From positions 14,334,993 to 14,398,992 of the forward strand of contig JAJEKV010000027.1 in the NCBI GenBank assembly GCA_021234155.1: a stretch of DNA of 64,000 nucleotides. Reading direction: 5' to 3'. How positions within the stretch are numbered: the first letter of the stretch is position 1; every line of letters starts with the position of its first letter. Position numbers and translations under genes: made by a program. Below are positions 1-10,850 of this stretch, piece by piece. The notes under the pieces were generated by a model. It did no database searches and was not told where the DNA came from. It saw only the letters and a program-made list of their open reading frames with translations. Origin of the DNA: Isoetes taiwanensis. Its lineage: Eukaryota > Streptophyta > Lycopodiopsida > Isoetales > Isoetaceae.

Positions 1-1540
1 AAATGAGGTTTTGGAGCAATAGATAGGCCCATAGTCGATGTGCAATACAAAGATGAAGAAAGATCTTTCTATCTTGAAGAAATTTGTGGTATAATTTTGG
101 AAAATGTCAAAAAGATTGCTGAAGATTATTCTAGGAAGGCTTGTTAAAACATTACAAAGATTGGACAAAAGCCCAGTTGAAACTTTGACTTGGCCATTAG
201 GCCAGACAGACTTTAAAATATATGTATTATAATAGGGTTCATGTTATCTAAATATAACCAAATCAATGGTTGGATGGTCAATAGTCTAGAATAATTGTTA
301 TACCTCCACGATAAACTGCCCACTACTTTTAGATCCGCGCTTCTCTATTTTGCATAACTTGTCTCTACGCTTGCAAAGCTAAAGAGAAGATAGGTCTTCT
401 TGTACGGAGAACTTGATCTTTGAGCTGAAGTTGAGATAGCGTATTGTATCACAGAATAGTTTGTTAGATTCATATTCATTGAAATTCTGCCAAGACTCTT
501 GCAAAGACCTTATAGACGCTCTCGACAACTGCATTTGATTGATGGTCCCTTTAATTCAATTGATATATCATGAGAGCCTTTGCGAATATGAACATGCAAG
601 AGCCTCAGTTTCATGATAGATTCTCTCAGTATTCCTTTGAATTCCATTACATCCTTCTGAGATTTCCTTCAAAATCAAAGTCAACGGCAAAATCAACTCT
701 ATTGAAAATCGCCATGACAAATAAGCAATAACCAATCAAGAAGTCCTTTAATGGTGCTCCAATAAATCTATACATGCAAGTGCCATGTATAGCAAACATG
801 TGAACGGATCAATTTGCATGCACAATACACCTGTCAATTCAACAACTTTGAAAGTAGCACCAAAAGAAAAACACAAAAGAAAGAGAGAGAAAATGGGAAA
901 CATACTATAACTGAACTGATACCATAGATGTATGCAATTTCACAACAAATTACTTTTTTTCCTGCACTCTAGAAGAATTAATGAAGATGTTTTACATGTT
1001 TCACTTGCAAGACTGCATGGGATTCAGAATATGCATTCATGAATGGGAACCAGAGATCAAACAATACAAAGGCATAAAGCATGTGATATCTGTAAGTGTT
1101 CTCATTACACATATTACTGCAGTTATAGATATACATTCAACGATATTCCCGGTATGTTCAACTATTTGTGAAATGGCACGACAAATGTTCCTTGCTACTT
1201 GGGAATGTATTTCCTTCGAGGTACTTTGTTCCATACCCGAGATCTTAAGATAATTTTGTGTACATATAGAAATTATATCTTAGTGTTGCTTGCAACCTAT
1301 TGCATGCAAACAAATTGTATAGACCTCAATTTATAGATGGTTGATTGCATGTAATGGAAAACTTCTCGAATAAACACATGTCTAATTGATGTTTTTTAAA
1401 ATTCTATAATTATCCTAATCTACCAATTCTCCTGGACATGAATAATATTTAAACTTTTCATACATAGTGTTATTTGGACAATCCACAAAAATATACCATG
1501 ATTCATTATCCACAGCATCAAGTCTAAGAGCGTTCACAAA

Positions 1541-1692
1541 TTCTTAAATTTAGCTTCGATGCTAAAGGAGTAAGGAAACACCTTTCTTAAATTTAGCTTC
1601 AGTGCTAAAGGAAGCTCAAATTCCAATAAGGAAATATCTTTCTTAAATTTAGCTTCGGCGCTAAAGGAAACTTAAACTCCAATAAGGAAATA
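1541..1692. repeat. short tandem repeat, three units
   Basis: The phrase TTCTTAAATTTAGCTTC followed by a GCTAAAGGA-type tail occurs three times in a row. The second and third units also share TCCAATAAGGAAATA. Units are about 45 to 60 bases and differ by a few substitutions. No coding role is visible. Confidence 0.7.
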
Positions 1693-2730
1693 CCTATAAT
1701 ATTTATGTCCGCCACAAACAAAGACATGATGCTCAACCACGATGCCTTTCTTTTGCATGTACCTTCTAAGGCTCGCGAGCCTGGCAGCTGACAAGAAATT
1801 TCATGTCTCTCAAAATCTACAACCCATTGCAACTAGATATTTGGTTGAACTTTCAAAAGGTGTGGCAAAAAGTAAAAATAGTTGGGCAAACAACAAATGA
1901 ATGGGTGGCCATATATGTAATTTACCATGGATTATTGATTTACGATTAATGCAAGATTGCTTTAACAATGGCATTTGAATTGAGTACTTGGGCACATGAA
2001 TTGAGCACTTGGGCACAAAGACGCTTCAAGATGCTAATCCATCATGTTATTATGTAGGGTTTCAGGTGAAGTATGCAACATAAACAAATAACAATATTCG
2101 ATTTTATTGTAATGAAGTGCAAGAGTGTCTTGCAAATCGCAGTTCTGTGCAAGATTATTTGTTGGACTGGAAGTGGAAAATGGATAATATGATGCCAATG
2201 TGTAGTCAACTCAGACATTGGAATTCTTATTCAGTTAGTTTGCTAGCACAATTCCAAAAAACAAATTTGTCAATCTTCTATGCGAGAACATGGTAACATA
2301 AAACTATAAAAGGCAAAATAAGTCACATAGGTGTGATATTCACTAGATTATAGAAATCATGATTATAAATCAGTTGAAATAACACTTGGAACAGGGGGTC
2401 AGTGCAACTGCAGTTGGAGTAATCGAATAGATTATTTTACCTTCCAAAAACTATAGTGTAAGCAACATCGCATTTTCCATCTCAATTCTATCATAGAACT
2501 TCACTTCATTGCTTTGTCATTTAACATGCATGCTTGGATCGATTCTTTGTTTGCTTGTATGAATGTTTCTCCAACTTCAATGCAAGAGTTCCTATTCGTG
2601 GCAGATAGCATACATTGTACGACCATATTTTGCTGGTGGACATAACCCTGTCCCAAAAAGTGCACTGCAAATCCATGGAACTCTTTGTCATTTACTCCAT
2701 ATTATGTCATAACAAAAGCAAGCGGATCGA

Positions 2731-2751
2731 GGAAGGAAGGAAGGAAGGAAG
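2731..2751. repeat. GGAA microsatellite
   Basis: Five perfect GGAA copies in tandem followed by a final G. It is an ordinary simple repeat in non-coding sequence. Confidence 0.9.
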
Positions 2752-4299
2752 TATATTTTAACGTCCGCGGAGGCCAAAGAGAGGCAACACAGGCTCTATA
2801 ATTCCTTGCTTTTTGGGAATGTCATGGAGCATTGTTTTAAATACTCAAATCCAATAGGCTTCATTTTGCCATTATTCACAATTTGCAAACAAAGCAAACA
2901 AACTTTAAAATGGCTACCTGATGTTTTGGCAGAACAGATAAATTCTTCCAGGAGAGAATCAAAAATTACCTGGCTGCAAGACCTTGTCTCCACGTTGGAT
3001 TTTCTTTGACCTATTAGCGTTTTTTCCAAGGGAAATAGCATCAATGCACGTCCTCCATCTTGTCCTTCATAGAATTTCAATCCGAATACTTTCTCTAAAT
3101 TCACTCCATATCCTTCATAAGCATACGGAGCAAAAAGCCAACATTTTTCGATAATTTTGCAATATTATAATTTGTGAAGAATAGAATAGAATAGGTTTTT
3201 AGCGTCCACGGAGACCAATTGGCCTATGGGACCCAAACAAAAAGAGAGCAGCAAGCGTATTACTGACATGATTAAAAAACCCTCGCCCGAAGGGTTTTCA
3301 AAGGGAAAAAACCTTAGCGGTAATAAGCATGCCGGGCATATCGCACAATTGCATAGGACAGTTCAATACCGCCCCGTAGGACACAAGCAGTCCGTGCATC
3401 CATAACCTCACGGAGGTATGACCCCAACAAACCCACCGGACGCCAGTAGTCAATAAGCGATGCAAAATCGAACATATCACTCGGATATGGGCAAATACCG
3501 GGCAGATCGGAGGGCATGACATTCATCCTCAATCGCCACTGGTGGCAACGGCAAAGCCTTTGCTCGTGCTTCCGAGGCCCCCCGTTTTCAATCGCGGGCG
3601 ATGTGCACCACGTCGCGAATGGAAGCTATAAGTCTCCGCTTCTTCATGGGCATTTGGGTGCCTGAAATGCTTTGGTGTGGGCCTCTTGTGAGCTTAGGAT
3701 TGACTTTGCTGGCGATGGTGTGCCCCAACTTAACGTCGCGTCGAGCCTCGATCATCGAGGCTTGCGAAGGAAAGTAGCATCTAGATGCGGTTTAAGTGCC
3801 TCGCTGATCTTTCTTTGTCGACACTGGGCGCATCTGTTAGCTGCACACCCGGCGTGAAACCAGCGAGCTTGCTTGTCTTTCCAGGATTTCGGGCATTGGG
3901 GACCCATAGTGATGGCCAAAGCAAGGTGGGGGAACAGCGTGTATCAGCCATAGCGACCATCTTTTGAAGTAAGCGATATGGCATTCCAATGCACCCGTTG
4001 AAGGGTAGAAAGCTGTCTCACTGGGTAGGATGCAGTGCGGAACTGTGGACTTCACCCCGGGCCCGTGCCAAGAAGGCCATACGCACTGCCGAGGTCATTC
4101 CAAGTGTTGAGGGATATCACGGACCCACATACGCCCCATACAAAGGGCCGGCTCAACCAAGGCCCGAAACAAATGTGACGGTGGCCCCTGGGCATACAAC
4201 TCTGCCTTGTGGTTGTTGTTACGCATGGCATATAGTGCTTTTCAACCAGCCGTGACCCACGGCTGAGAAGCCGCATCCCAATGGGTGGTAGTTGAGAAC

Positions 4300-5362
4300 T
4301 CAATCCCAAGTACTTGTAGGGTGAGCCACCTCTACCTCTTGCCCCCGATAAGTGAATGTGGGAAGCCTTGGCGACGGGGATGATGCAACTAGCAGCACCC
4401 TAGTTTTGGGCCAAGTTAACTTCGCATGCCGGTGAATTGGCAAAAATGTCAAGAGCATCCGGTGGCGTTGCATGTCCTGCGGAGTATAGGCCATGAGGTT
4501 GACATCGTCGACATATATGAGTTGGCGGTGTGTGATGCATGAGATGTGCGCACCTCCATGCTCGAAGGCCAATCTTCCAAGCCCACGATCAATGTATAGG
4601 CCAAAGAGTGTGGGGAGAGGGGCAACCCCGGCGCACTCCAATGCTCTCGATCACCGGTACCGTGGCTTTGCCGATGTGATCTGATCACGAGCTTGCGCCC
4701 TGCGTCAGCCTATACAGCGCATTACGCAAGTCGGGGGTCCCCAAGCCGTCGCCAATCTGTCCCATAGCTTGTTGCGGGTAGTCGCGTGTCGAATGCTTTT
4801 GCAAAATCTGAGGAAACAACGGTATAGGTTTTTTGGGTGATTCTGTTATCCTCAATCAATAATTAGCGAGTGAAGATATGATCAATGGTGGAATGTGCGG
4901 GCGAAAACCTGCGCTTTGTGTAAGAGCTTGCACCTCCGTTTCCTCGCCCATATTGTCATTGCCGCTGCTCAAGGATGCCGACCAATAGCTTTGCAAAGAG
5001 AGAGCGACCATAATAGTATGGTAGTTGGCGGGCATTGAGGGTCCCATGCTTTGTATATGGGCACTACTCTACTAGTGGTCCATTGCGTGGGAAGCCTTCT
5101 GCAATAATGCTTTATTGAACAATCTTGGTGAGGACATACACCAATGGAGGCCAAAGCCATTTGAAGTTACACACCGCATGCCGTCTAAATCTGTTGCCTT
5201 CCCATTAGCTAGGCATTTTGTAGGCCCATGATGACATCCCCTACGTGATAACCGAGCCATGCCTATCTGTGAAGGGGTCGGGTGCTGACCCCGGCGGGTC
5301 GTCGGCTGTTGCAATCTTTGTACCCATTGTTCGAGGTGATGTTCCACGTGGGGTACGTACAA
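4300..5362 (-). pseudogene. LINE reverse transcriptase domain (broken)
   Basis: This is the reverse transcriptase core of the LINE, the enzyme that copies element RNA into DNA at a nicked target. On the minus strand the 5072-5362 frame gives a GKATDLDGMRC segment, matching the usual 'GKATGLDGL' lead-in, and ends in an FNKALLQ segment. The frame at 4969-5160 reads PTQWTTSRVVPIYKAWDPQC, and 4856-5047 reads PANYHTIMVALSLQ and AGFRPH, which are fingers/palm motifs. The frame at 4300-4641 has PTLFGLYID and then YVDDVNLMA at about 4490-4515; this is the catalytic FADD/YxDD box with both Asp kept. At least three frame changes separate these parts, so no full protein can be made. The LINE clade cannot be fixed by eye. 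Confidence 0.8.
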
Positions 5363-5726
5363 GCTTGCTCAAGACCCTTCTCGAGAATGTCACGGGGTGC
5401 GGTCGGAGACCAAACATCATTGCTGATGCTTTCTGCGAGGTATCACGGCCTTCTTGTTCTTGAGAAAAGGGCGGTATTGACTGGGCGGCCTGTGGGTGGG
5501 AGGCGGGGTCGGGTGACTTGCCGGAAGTGTGCGCTTTGAGCTCCCGGCACTCATCATCAAACCATCTACATTTGCGGGGAAGGTGGCGGTGCGAGGTTAG
5601 CCGTGGCGGCCTCTCCCAAAGCATCTTTCCGCGGGGCCGAAGCGGGTGAGTGGTGGTAGATTGCTCTTGAAGTGTGGGGAGTTCTGCGGCGGTCCCGCCG
5701 AGATCATGCTCAACCTTGTTGGGCAT
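5363..5726 (-). pseudogene. LINE endonuclease-RT linker segment
   Basis: The minus-strand frame starting at 5726 runs 161 residues. Residues 55-64 read RWFDDECREL, a motif common in LINE ORF2 proteins just before the reverse transcriptase domain. The rest is basic and Pro/Ser-rich and I cannot assign it. It lies directly upstream of the RT pieces on the same strand, consistent with one decayed polyprotein. I see no surviving endonuclease catalytic block. Confidence 0.6.
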
Positions 5727-8220
5727 AGGTCCACACGCGGCCGTAGTCGGTTGTTTGGGGCACGGTGTGTTGAGGCGGTAGGTGCGGGGAGCCTCCCAAT
5801 GGAAGGGCGGTGGTGGGAGTCTACTTCCTCGTCAAGTGTATACGTCCCGATGGAAAATGAGTAACCGGTGCGATCCGTTCCTCAACCCGGAAAATAATCC
5901 ACCACACCTTTGGAGCCGCCCCTTGGTTCTCACGTCTACAAGTGCGCGGCGGAAGGCGGCCAGCGTGCCAACCCATTACAATAACCGGGTCAAAGATACT
6001 ACAAAGAACAACAGCGCACGCCATATCGCGAAACATGGCTGTAAATGCGATATCCTTGACCAAGCCCGCGTCTGCGGGGTTCAACTGCAAGGCGTCCTCT
6101 ACCGGGGGCTCAAATTTTGGAACTGCTTCGGCCCTCGTCGTGCATTAAAGTCACCAAACCAACATGACCCCGCCTAAGCCCGTTTGTCTTCGGGCCGTAT
6201 GTCATCGAGATAGATGCGACATAGGGCTCCAATCGATCCACATCCGGAATGAGTGTTATAAAAATTTCGCTCTCGGCATGTGGAAAGTAGCATCTTTGCT
6301 ATGAGGAGAGTGTCGCCCTTTGTCATGCCGCAGCGCACCCTCAAGTAGCGATTGTACACATGCTTTTGTTACAGCGGGGTGAGTGCCTCAAGGTTGCCGC
6401 GGTAGTAGCGGGCAACCCCGCCATGCCCTCGCCGCTTGTGCACTCATTGAACACCGAAATGAGGATAGCCTAGGAGGTCCGGTAGAATGCATTGCCTGCA
6501 TGCTCCCATGTTTCCATGAGGAAAATGAGATCCATATACGTTGCAATAGAGTTGAGGCTCTCTCCTTTACGCGGGGAAGCCGCGGCGGTTCAAGACACCA
6601 TCCGAGGCACGATTCCTACTTGTTGGCATTCGGATGTGGGCCTTCGATGATCCGCCGGTTCGCGGGGAAGCGGTGTCGGCGCTGGCGAGCGCTAGTCGGG
6701 CGGCGGGGTGGAAGTGCAGCCAGGAGAATGCTGGGCAGCCAGCCAGCCAGCTAGAGGTGGAGTGGGCGGCGGCCGGCGCATTGCATCGGCGACCTCGGAA
6801 AGGTGCCGACCAAAAATGCTAAGCTTGCCCGGACAAGGCCTGCAGCCCTCGCTACGGCCGGGCGTCCCGCCCCAGGCCGGCTACTGGCCGGGCGGGACTC
6901 ATTTGCATCAACAAGTGGATCCGGCGACATACGAAAGCGGTTCCCTTGATTGCCTACTCCTGGCGCTAGGATGGCCTCGCGTGATCCGCAATCTGCCACC
7001 GTGGGAAGGTGACAACGCAGCGGGGATTCAGGCGCGTTGAGTCCCCGAAGCGGCTTGCTTCTAGTAATGTACCGCGGGATGGGAATGCCATTCGAGATAG
7101 GATCTCATCCCGAATGCGCTTGGAGATCTTCTCCCTGCCTCCTCCAGAGCCCCATGCACCACCACATTATGGCGTGTGGCTCTGCTGCTGCTCATTGGTC
7201 GGGGGCAACATTAGGCTGTTGTCGGGTGACACTTGTTGGCTAAGTGTGTGGGCTGCTCCGCGGTGAGGGGGCGGTGTGGTGTATTGAATGATGGAGGTGG
7301 TGGTATCCGATGCGCACGTTTGGCGATCTGTGGGCTGCGGAGACGCGTCGCGGCAGCTGTCCACGTATTGCGGCCTCTCTTGCACGGGTGGGGGCCCAGC
7401 TCTGTTGGAATCTCTGTTGCTTAGCCCAACTCATTTGTGCGGTGCAGCGGTGTTCATGGACCTCGGCATGGGGCGGCTGCCTCTTTGGGCAATGGTTGCT
7501 TTGAGCTCCTGAATCTCCCGATCTTGTGTCTCGACCCTACTCGGGGTTCTTGCTTCTGCACGGCTGGCCGGCGATGGCTTTCGGGCGTTTAAATATCCGC
7601 GGTGGCATACCCTCGACTTTTCGACTTGGCGGGAAATAGTTGCCAGCGTATCACCTTTCGGACCACGCTTGCTCGCTTTGCCATAGTCTCCATGGTGGTG
7701 AGGAGGAATCCATCTTGGGCTCATAAAATTCGGCAAAGGCCACCTTATCTGTTACTTGCCTCTCAAAGTGGGCCAATGAAGCCAGTCTTCTAGCCTTCTT
7801 TGCATCACGGGTCTCCATCTCGTAACCCGTTGCCTTTCGGCGCCAAAAATTTGTCTTTTGAGCACATGGGGATTTGGGGCCCGTATCTCTAGTCGTCAAT
7901 CCACGCAAGAGTTCTGTTACTCTCGATCATTCCTCCTCAACTGTTTCTTGGCCCTCTCCTGCGCCTATATGGGGCTTTAGCAGCCTTCATCCATCTCAGA
8001 GTCAATCTCATAGGTGGGCCTTAGCAGGGCTTCCCTCCTCATGGAAGAGGTTTCTCCCTTGTCTTTGTTATTCGGTAGGGGCCGTTTTGGCGGGGCCCCC
8101 TCCCCAGTTCTCGGTGGGTGGGGCTGGGGCTGGGGGAGAGGAATGTCCCCTCCAAATGGGGGTCTGCGGACAAGGGGACTCTGAAGCGGCCATGAAGTTG
8201 TATGGTATGGATGGGGGTTA
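5727..8220 (-). other. GC-rich 5' part of the LINE, unassigned
   Basis: This is the same compositional block as the LINE RT and would hold its 5' region (ORF1 and endonuclease). The minus-strand frame at 7431-7736 contains a heptad-like stretch (ETQDREIQELKATIAQ) that could be the coiled coil of an ORF1 protein. The frame at 7651-7908 is charged and Lys/Arg-rich. Neither matches a family I can name, and the frames are too broken for domain calls. Confidence 0.35.
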
Positions 8221-8270
8221 AAGAGTTAAAGTGCTATGAAGAATTGAAAGATGTTTAAAAGCATAAATGA

Positions 8271-8365
8271 TGCCCGCCCTTAGTGGTTGGCACAGGGGGG
8301 TTTGGGGGGGTTCGGGGAGGTTCAACCCTGTGGGGAGGAGGTTCGATTCCGGCTACTGTCGGAAT
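8271..8365 (+). mobile_element. tRNA-like pol III promoter boxes (SINE head)
   Basis: TTAGTGGTTGGCAC at 8280-8293 fits an internal A box and GGTTCGATTCC at 8340-8350 fits a B box. The spacing of about 47 bases and the G-rich stretch between them do not fold into a complete tRNA that I can see. It is therefore better read as the head of a tRNA-derived SINE or a relic tRNA. The 3' limit is unclear. Confidence 0.5.
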
Positions 8366-8436
8366 ACTTTTGGTTCAAATTGACCATGTATTAAGCATGA
8401 TTTCATTAATTGGATAAAATAATTCAATTTTGAGAA

Positions 8437-8864
8437 TTTTAAGCACACCTAATTTGCTCAAGCACCAATATTTTTACCTAGTTCTCGAGCCCAAGATACA
8501 TGAGGTCACTAACATACACTTATCCATACAAATTATGTGATTCACATCAATAATACACTTATCCATACAAATTATGTGATTCACATCAATAATTTTACTT
8601 CACTATAAAAACATCTCGATTCGGTGGTAGAGATCATTCATCTTCCATGGCTTCCTTGCCTCCTCGTCCGGAGCACATCCGACCCTTCAAGTGCTACTTG
8701 AGCTACAACGATCTGTGTGAATGCTACAGAAATGGTATTAATCTTGATCCATCGCTCCAGTCCAGCAGATGGTCCTTCAAGTGCTACTTGAGCTACAACG
8801 ATCTGTGTGAATGCTACAGAAATGGTATTAATCTTGATCCATGGCTCCAGTCCAAAGCAGATGG
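8437..8864 (+). repeat. short-ORF repeat unit A (promoter block plus ORF)
   Basis: This is the first of three copies of a block that starts with GAATTTTAAGCACACCTAA, runs about 200 bases to a TATA box and continues into a short ORF. The upstream part holds two direct repeats of about 39 bases (TACACTTATCCATACAAATT and onward). The unit ends abruptly where unit B begins with the same GAATTTTAAG start, so A has lost its C-terminal coding part at the junction. Confidence 0.8.
8604..8610 (+). promoter_or_regulatory. TATA box of short-ORF copy A
   Basis: TATAAAA within CTTCACTATAAAA, 43 bases before the ATG at 8647. The same sequence and nearly the same spacing recur at 9121 (copy B) and 9847 (copy C). 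The conservation supports a core promoter, though no transcript is known. Confidence 0.5.
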
Positions 8865-8889
8865 TTTTGAGAATTTTAAGCACACCTAA
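8647..8889 (+). CDS. hypothetical 80-residue protein, short-ORF copy A
   Basis: I do not recognise this protein. It starts MASLPPRPEH and contains a Cys/Tyr-rich segment KCYLSYNDLCECYRNGINLD twice in tandem (about residues 15-34 and 45-64), separated by a Ser/Trp-containing linker. The duplication is nearly perfect at DNA level and therefore recent. The last residues (FENFKHT) are read out of the promoter block of the next unit, so the natural C-terminus is lost. No signal peptide or membrane segment is visible. The start follows a TATA box by 43 bases and has a CCATGGC context. Copies B and C lie downstream on the same strand. It could be a small host gene family or an ORF carried by an uncharacterised mobile element. 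Confidence 0.4.
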   Translation: MASLPPRPEHIRPFKCYLSYNDLCECYRNGINLDPSLQSSRWSFKCYLSYNDLCECYRNGINLDPWLQSKADGFENFKHT

Positions 8890-9163
8890 TTTGCTCAAGC
8901 ACCAATGCTTTTACCTAGTTCTCGAGCCCAAGATACATGAGGTCACTAACATACACTTATCCATACAAATTATGTGATTCACATCAATAATACACTTATC
9001 CATACAAATTATGTACATGAGGTCACTAACATACACTTATCCATACAAATTATGTGATTCACATCAATAATACACTTATCCATACAAATTATGTGATTCA
9101 CATCAATAATTTTACTTCACTATAAAAGCATCTCGATTCGGTGGTAGAGATCATTCATCTTCC
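8865..9163 (+). repeat. promoter-like block of short-ORF copy B
   Basis: Near-identical to the block upstream of copy A, but with the 39-base TACACTTATCC direct repeat present four times instead of two, through an internal duplication that also copies the ACATGAGGTCACTAACA segment. It ends with TATAAAAG at 9121-9128. Confidence 0.8.
9121..9127 (+). promoter_or_regulatory. TATA box of short-ORF copy B
   Basis: TATAAAA, 43 bases before the ATG at 9164, in the same CTTCACTATAAAA context as copies A and C. Confidence 0.45.
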
Positions 9164-9485
9164 ATGGCTTCCTTGCCTCCAAACAAAGGAGCACATCCAG
9201 ATCCTTCAAGTGCTACTTGAGCTACGAGCGATCTATGTGAATGCTACGAGAAATGGTATTAATCTTGATCCATGGCTCCAGTCCAAAGCAGATGGTCCTT
9301 CAAGTGCTACTTGAGCTACAACGATCTGTGTGAATGCGGTATTAATCTTGATCCATGGCTCGGTCAAAGCGGATGGTCTGCGGTGGTTGCGGGAAGCTCA
9401 CTTCGTGTTGTGGTCCACCTTTATTGGCTTCGATCATGAGATCTATGGTGAATGGCATCATCTTAGCGGTGTTGATGATGAGTGA
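9164..9485 (+). pseudogene. short-ORF copy B (frameshifted)
   Basis: The ATG and first codons match copy A. An extra base near GGAGCACATCC and further one-base differences then shift the frame, so the ATG frame stops after 18 codons. The second half of the locus shows what a full-length member looked like: after the LDPWL segment another frame reads LRWLREAHFVLWSTF and ends GEWHHLSGVDDE followed by TGA at 9483-9485. A complete member would be about 80 residues, with an acidic end and a Trp-rich middle. The KCYLSYNDLCEC segment is duplicated here as in copy A. Function unknown. Confidence 0.45.
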
Positions 9486-9647
9486 ATGATCGTTGAAGAC
9501 ACATTATTTTGTCAAAGGATATAATAATGATATATGAGCACTTCTATAGTATGTAAGGATGTAATAAGCATAATCAATGTTATTTGATGTATCGAACACG
9601 AGTGATTAGTATGGGTGTGCTCTTGACCTCCACTTAATCTGCAAGCG

Positions 9648-9888
9648 GTCCTAATTTAAATCACACCTAAATTACTCAAGCACAAATACTTTTACCTTAG
9701 TAAAATCCACAAAGCATGTTTTCACTTGATACACATATCCATACAAAATATGCAATATACTTGTATGCGTATACATGAGTCTTATATACGGCTCAATAAT
9801 GGCTTCTGGTCTACCCCAATAATTCACATCAATAATTTTACTTCACTATAAAAGCGGCTCACTTGAGGGCTAGGGTCATTCATCTCCC
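9648..9888 (+). repeat. promoter-like block of short-ORF copy C
   Basis: A diverged version of the block before copies A and B. It has the same CACACCTAA start and CAAATACTTTTACC, one copy of CATATCCATACAAA, and the same end AATTCACATCAATAATTTTACTTCACTATAAAA. The divergence shows that C separated earlier than the A/B pair. Confidence 0.7.
9847..9853 (+). promoter_or_regulatory. TATA box of short-ORF copy C
   Basis: TATAAAA, 42 bases before the ATG at 9889. It is kept in context and spacing despite divergence of the flanking sequence. Confidence 0.45.
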
Positions 9889-10038
9889 ATGGATTTTTTG
9901 CCTTCTTCTGTTCACCACATTGAGGTGATCAAGTGCTCAATGAGCTACAATAATCTTGTCGGTTGCCAAGGCGGGGGTATTCTTCTTGATCCTACCTGCG
10001 ATCCAAAGCTATGGGTGAGATTAGATTATACAGGCTAA
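9889..10038 (+). CDS. hypothetical 49-residue protein, short-ORF copy C
   Basis: A diverged paralogue of copies A and B. It starts MDFLPSSVHH and keeps the spacing of the core: IKCSMSYNNLVGCQGGGILL aligns with FKCYLSYNDLCECYRNGINL, followed by LDP. The frame ends at TAA (10036-10038), earlier than the full-length form implied by copy B. Downstream sequence in other frames still matches the lost C-terminal part (WL..HGRN.YEI, ending at GATGATGAATGA), so this copy too is truncated by a frame break. No family assignment. Confidence 0.35.
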   Translation: MDFLPSSVHHIEVIKCSMSYNNLVGCQGGGILLDPTCDPKLWVRLDYTG

Positions 10039-10259
10039 TTAGGTGTTATGATCCACCTCATTTGGCTACACGGCCGCAATAGCTATGAGATATCAAGGAT
10101 CACTCTGCATTTGTTGATGATGAATGAATCACCTGTTCAACATTGTATAGTGTAAGAGCTCTTGTGTTAAGATGAAAAATGCAAGACGTAATGAATATTA
10201 ATCTATTGTACCTTGCATATTTATATGATATAGTAATTATGTAAAACAACATTGCATAC

Positions 10260-10850
10260 CTCGGGTGTTCTCATCATCCTCGTTAGCTTCTTTAGCCACT
10301 AATTCTTGCTGAGCCCCCCACACTTGGGGATCACCACTAATTTCTTGACCTAGTCTCTAACCCAGCAACCGTAGTCTATTGTTTTCAAATGTTGGTAGCG
10401 TGGCGGGTCATTAGGATTGGGTCTCCAATTCTTGCTCCAAACAATCCCTATCTTGCATTGCATATGAGGTTCCCTTTCGGCAACAGGCTCAAAGAGACAA
10501 ACACCTCTTCGTAATGAGGGAGATTAGGGTCCTCTATTGGGTCCTCTTGGCAAAAGCCATCCCGCGTCGAGGCGGTTATCATGTGGCTTTGATCAGCAAG
10601 AGCATTCCTTTCTTGACATCTTGGTAGGGTGAATATTTCAAGCTGGGTTCTTGGGTCTGCAGAAAGGGCCTACATAATGAGATGCTTCAATGTGCTGATC
10701 CACCAACACGTTTTGGGTTCTTCAATCGTCTTGCAGTCTTTGGGCGAATTCTTGAAATGACTCTTAGAAGCTGAGCGTCCCAAGCACTTCATAACAAGGT
10801 GGACCTCAATAACTTCATTCATATATGTGTTGGACCATGAGTTATCGCCC
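10260..10850. other. no gene assigned
   Basis: Mixed-composition sequence between the short-ORF family and the minus-strand DUF7869 relic. It probably belongs to the far 3' part of that relic, but I find no motif to prove it. Confidence 0.3.

Larger units (their letters stand above)
1..3290. other. gene-free AT-rich stretch
   Basis: I see no convincing coding exon or RNA gene here. The open frames are short, overlap on both strands and resemble no family I know. The stretch is AT-rich with scattered homopolymers, and holds the two small repeats listed separately at about 1.54 and 2.73 kb. It ends where the GC-rich LINE-derived block begins. Confidence 0.5.
3290..8220 (-). mobile_element. decayed non-LTR retrotransposon (LINE), minus strand
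   Basis: This block is far more GC-rich than its AT-rich flanks. Read on the minus strand it carries pieces of a LINE polyprotein in the right order. From high to low coordinates these are an unassigned 5' part, a WFDDECRELKA-type segment between endonuclease and reverse transcriptase, the fingers/palm of the reverse transcriptase with a YVDD catalytic box, and a Cys/His-bearing tail near 3.8-4.0 kb. Frames switch repeatedly and stops are frequent, so the copy is dead. Neither end shows an obvious poly(A) tail or target-site duplication, so the limits follow the composition change and are approximate. Confidence 0.8.

Noticed and set aside
3298-3532. Plus/minus overlapping ORFs at the edge of the LINE as separate genes
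   Set aside because: They overlap in different frames of the same GC-rich LINE DNA and show no family pattern. High GC alone explains the open frames.
4680-4760. Complete tRNA gene
   Set aside because: No cloverleaf could be drawn by eye here or elsewhere in the window. Only isolated A/B-box pairs were found, and they are listed as SINE heads.
6383-7512. Several plus-strand ORFs of 60-120 residues
   Set aside because: They lie antisense to the LINE, are low-complexity Gly/Arg/Ala-rich, and are products of GC-rich DNA.
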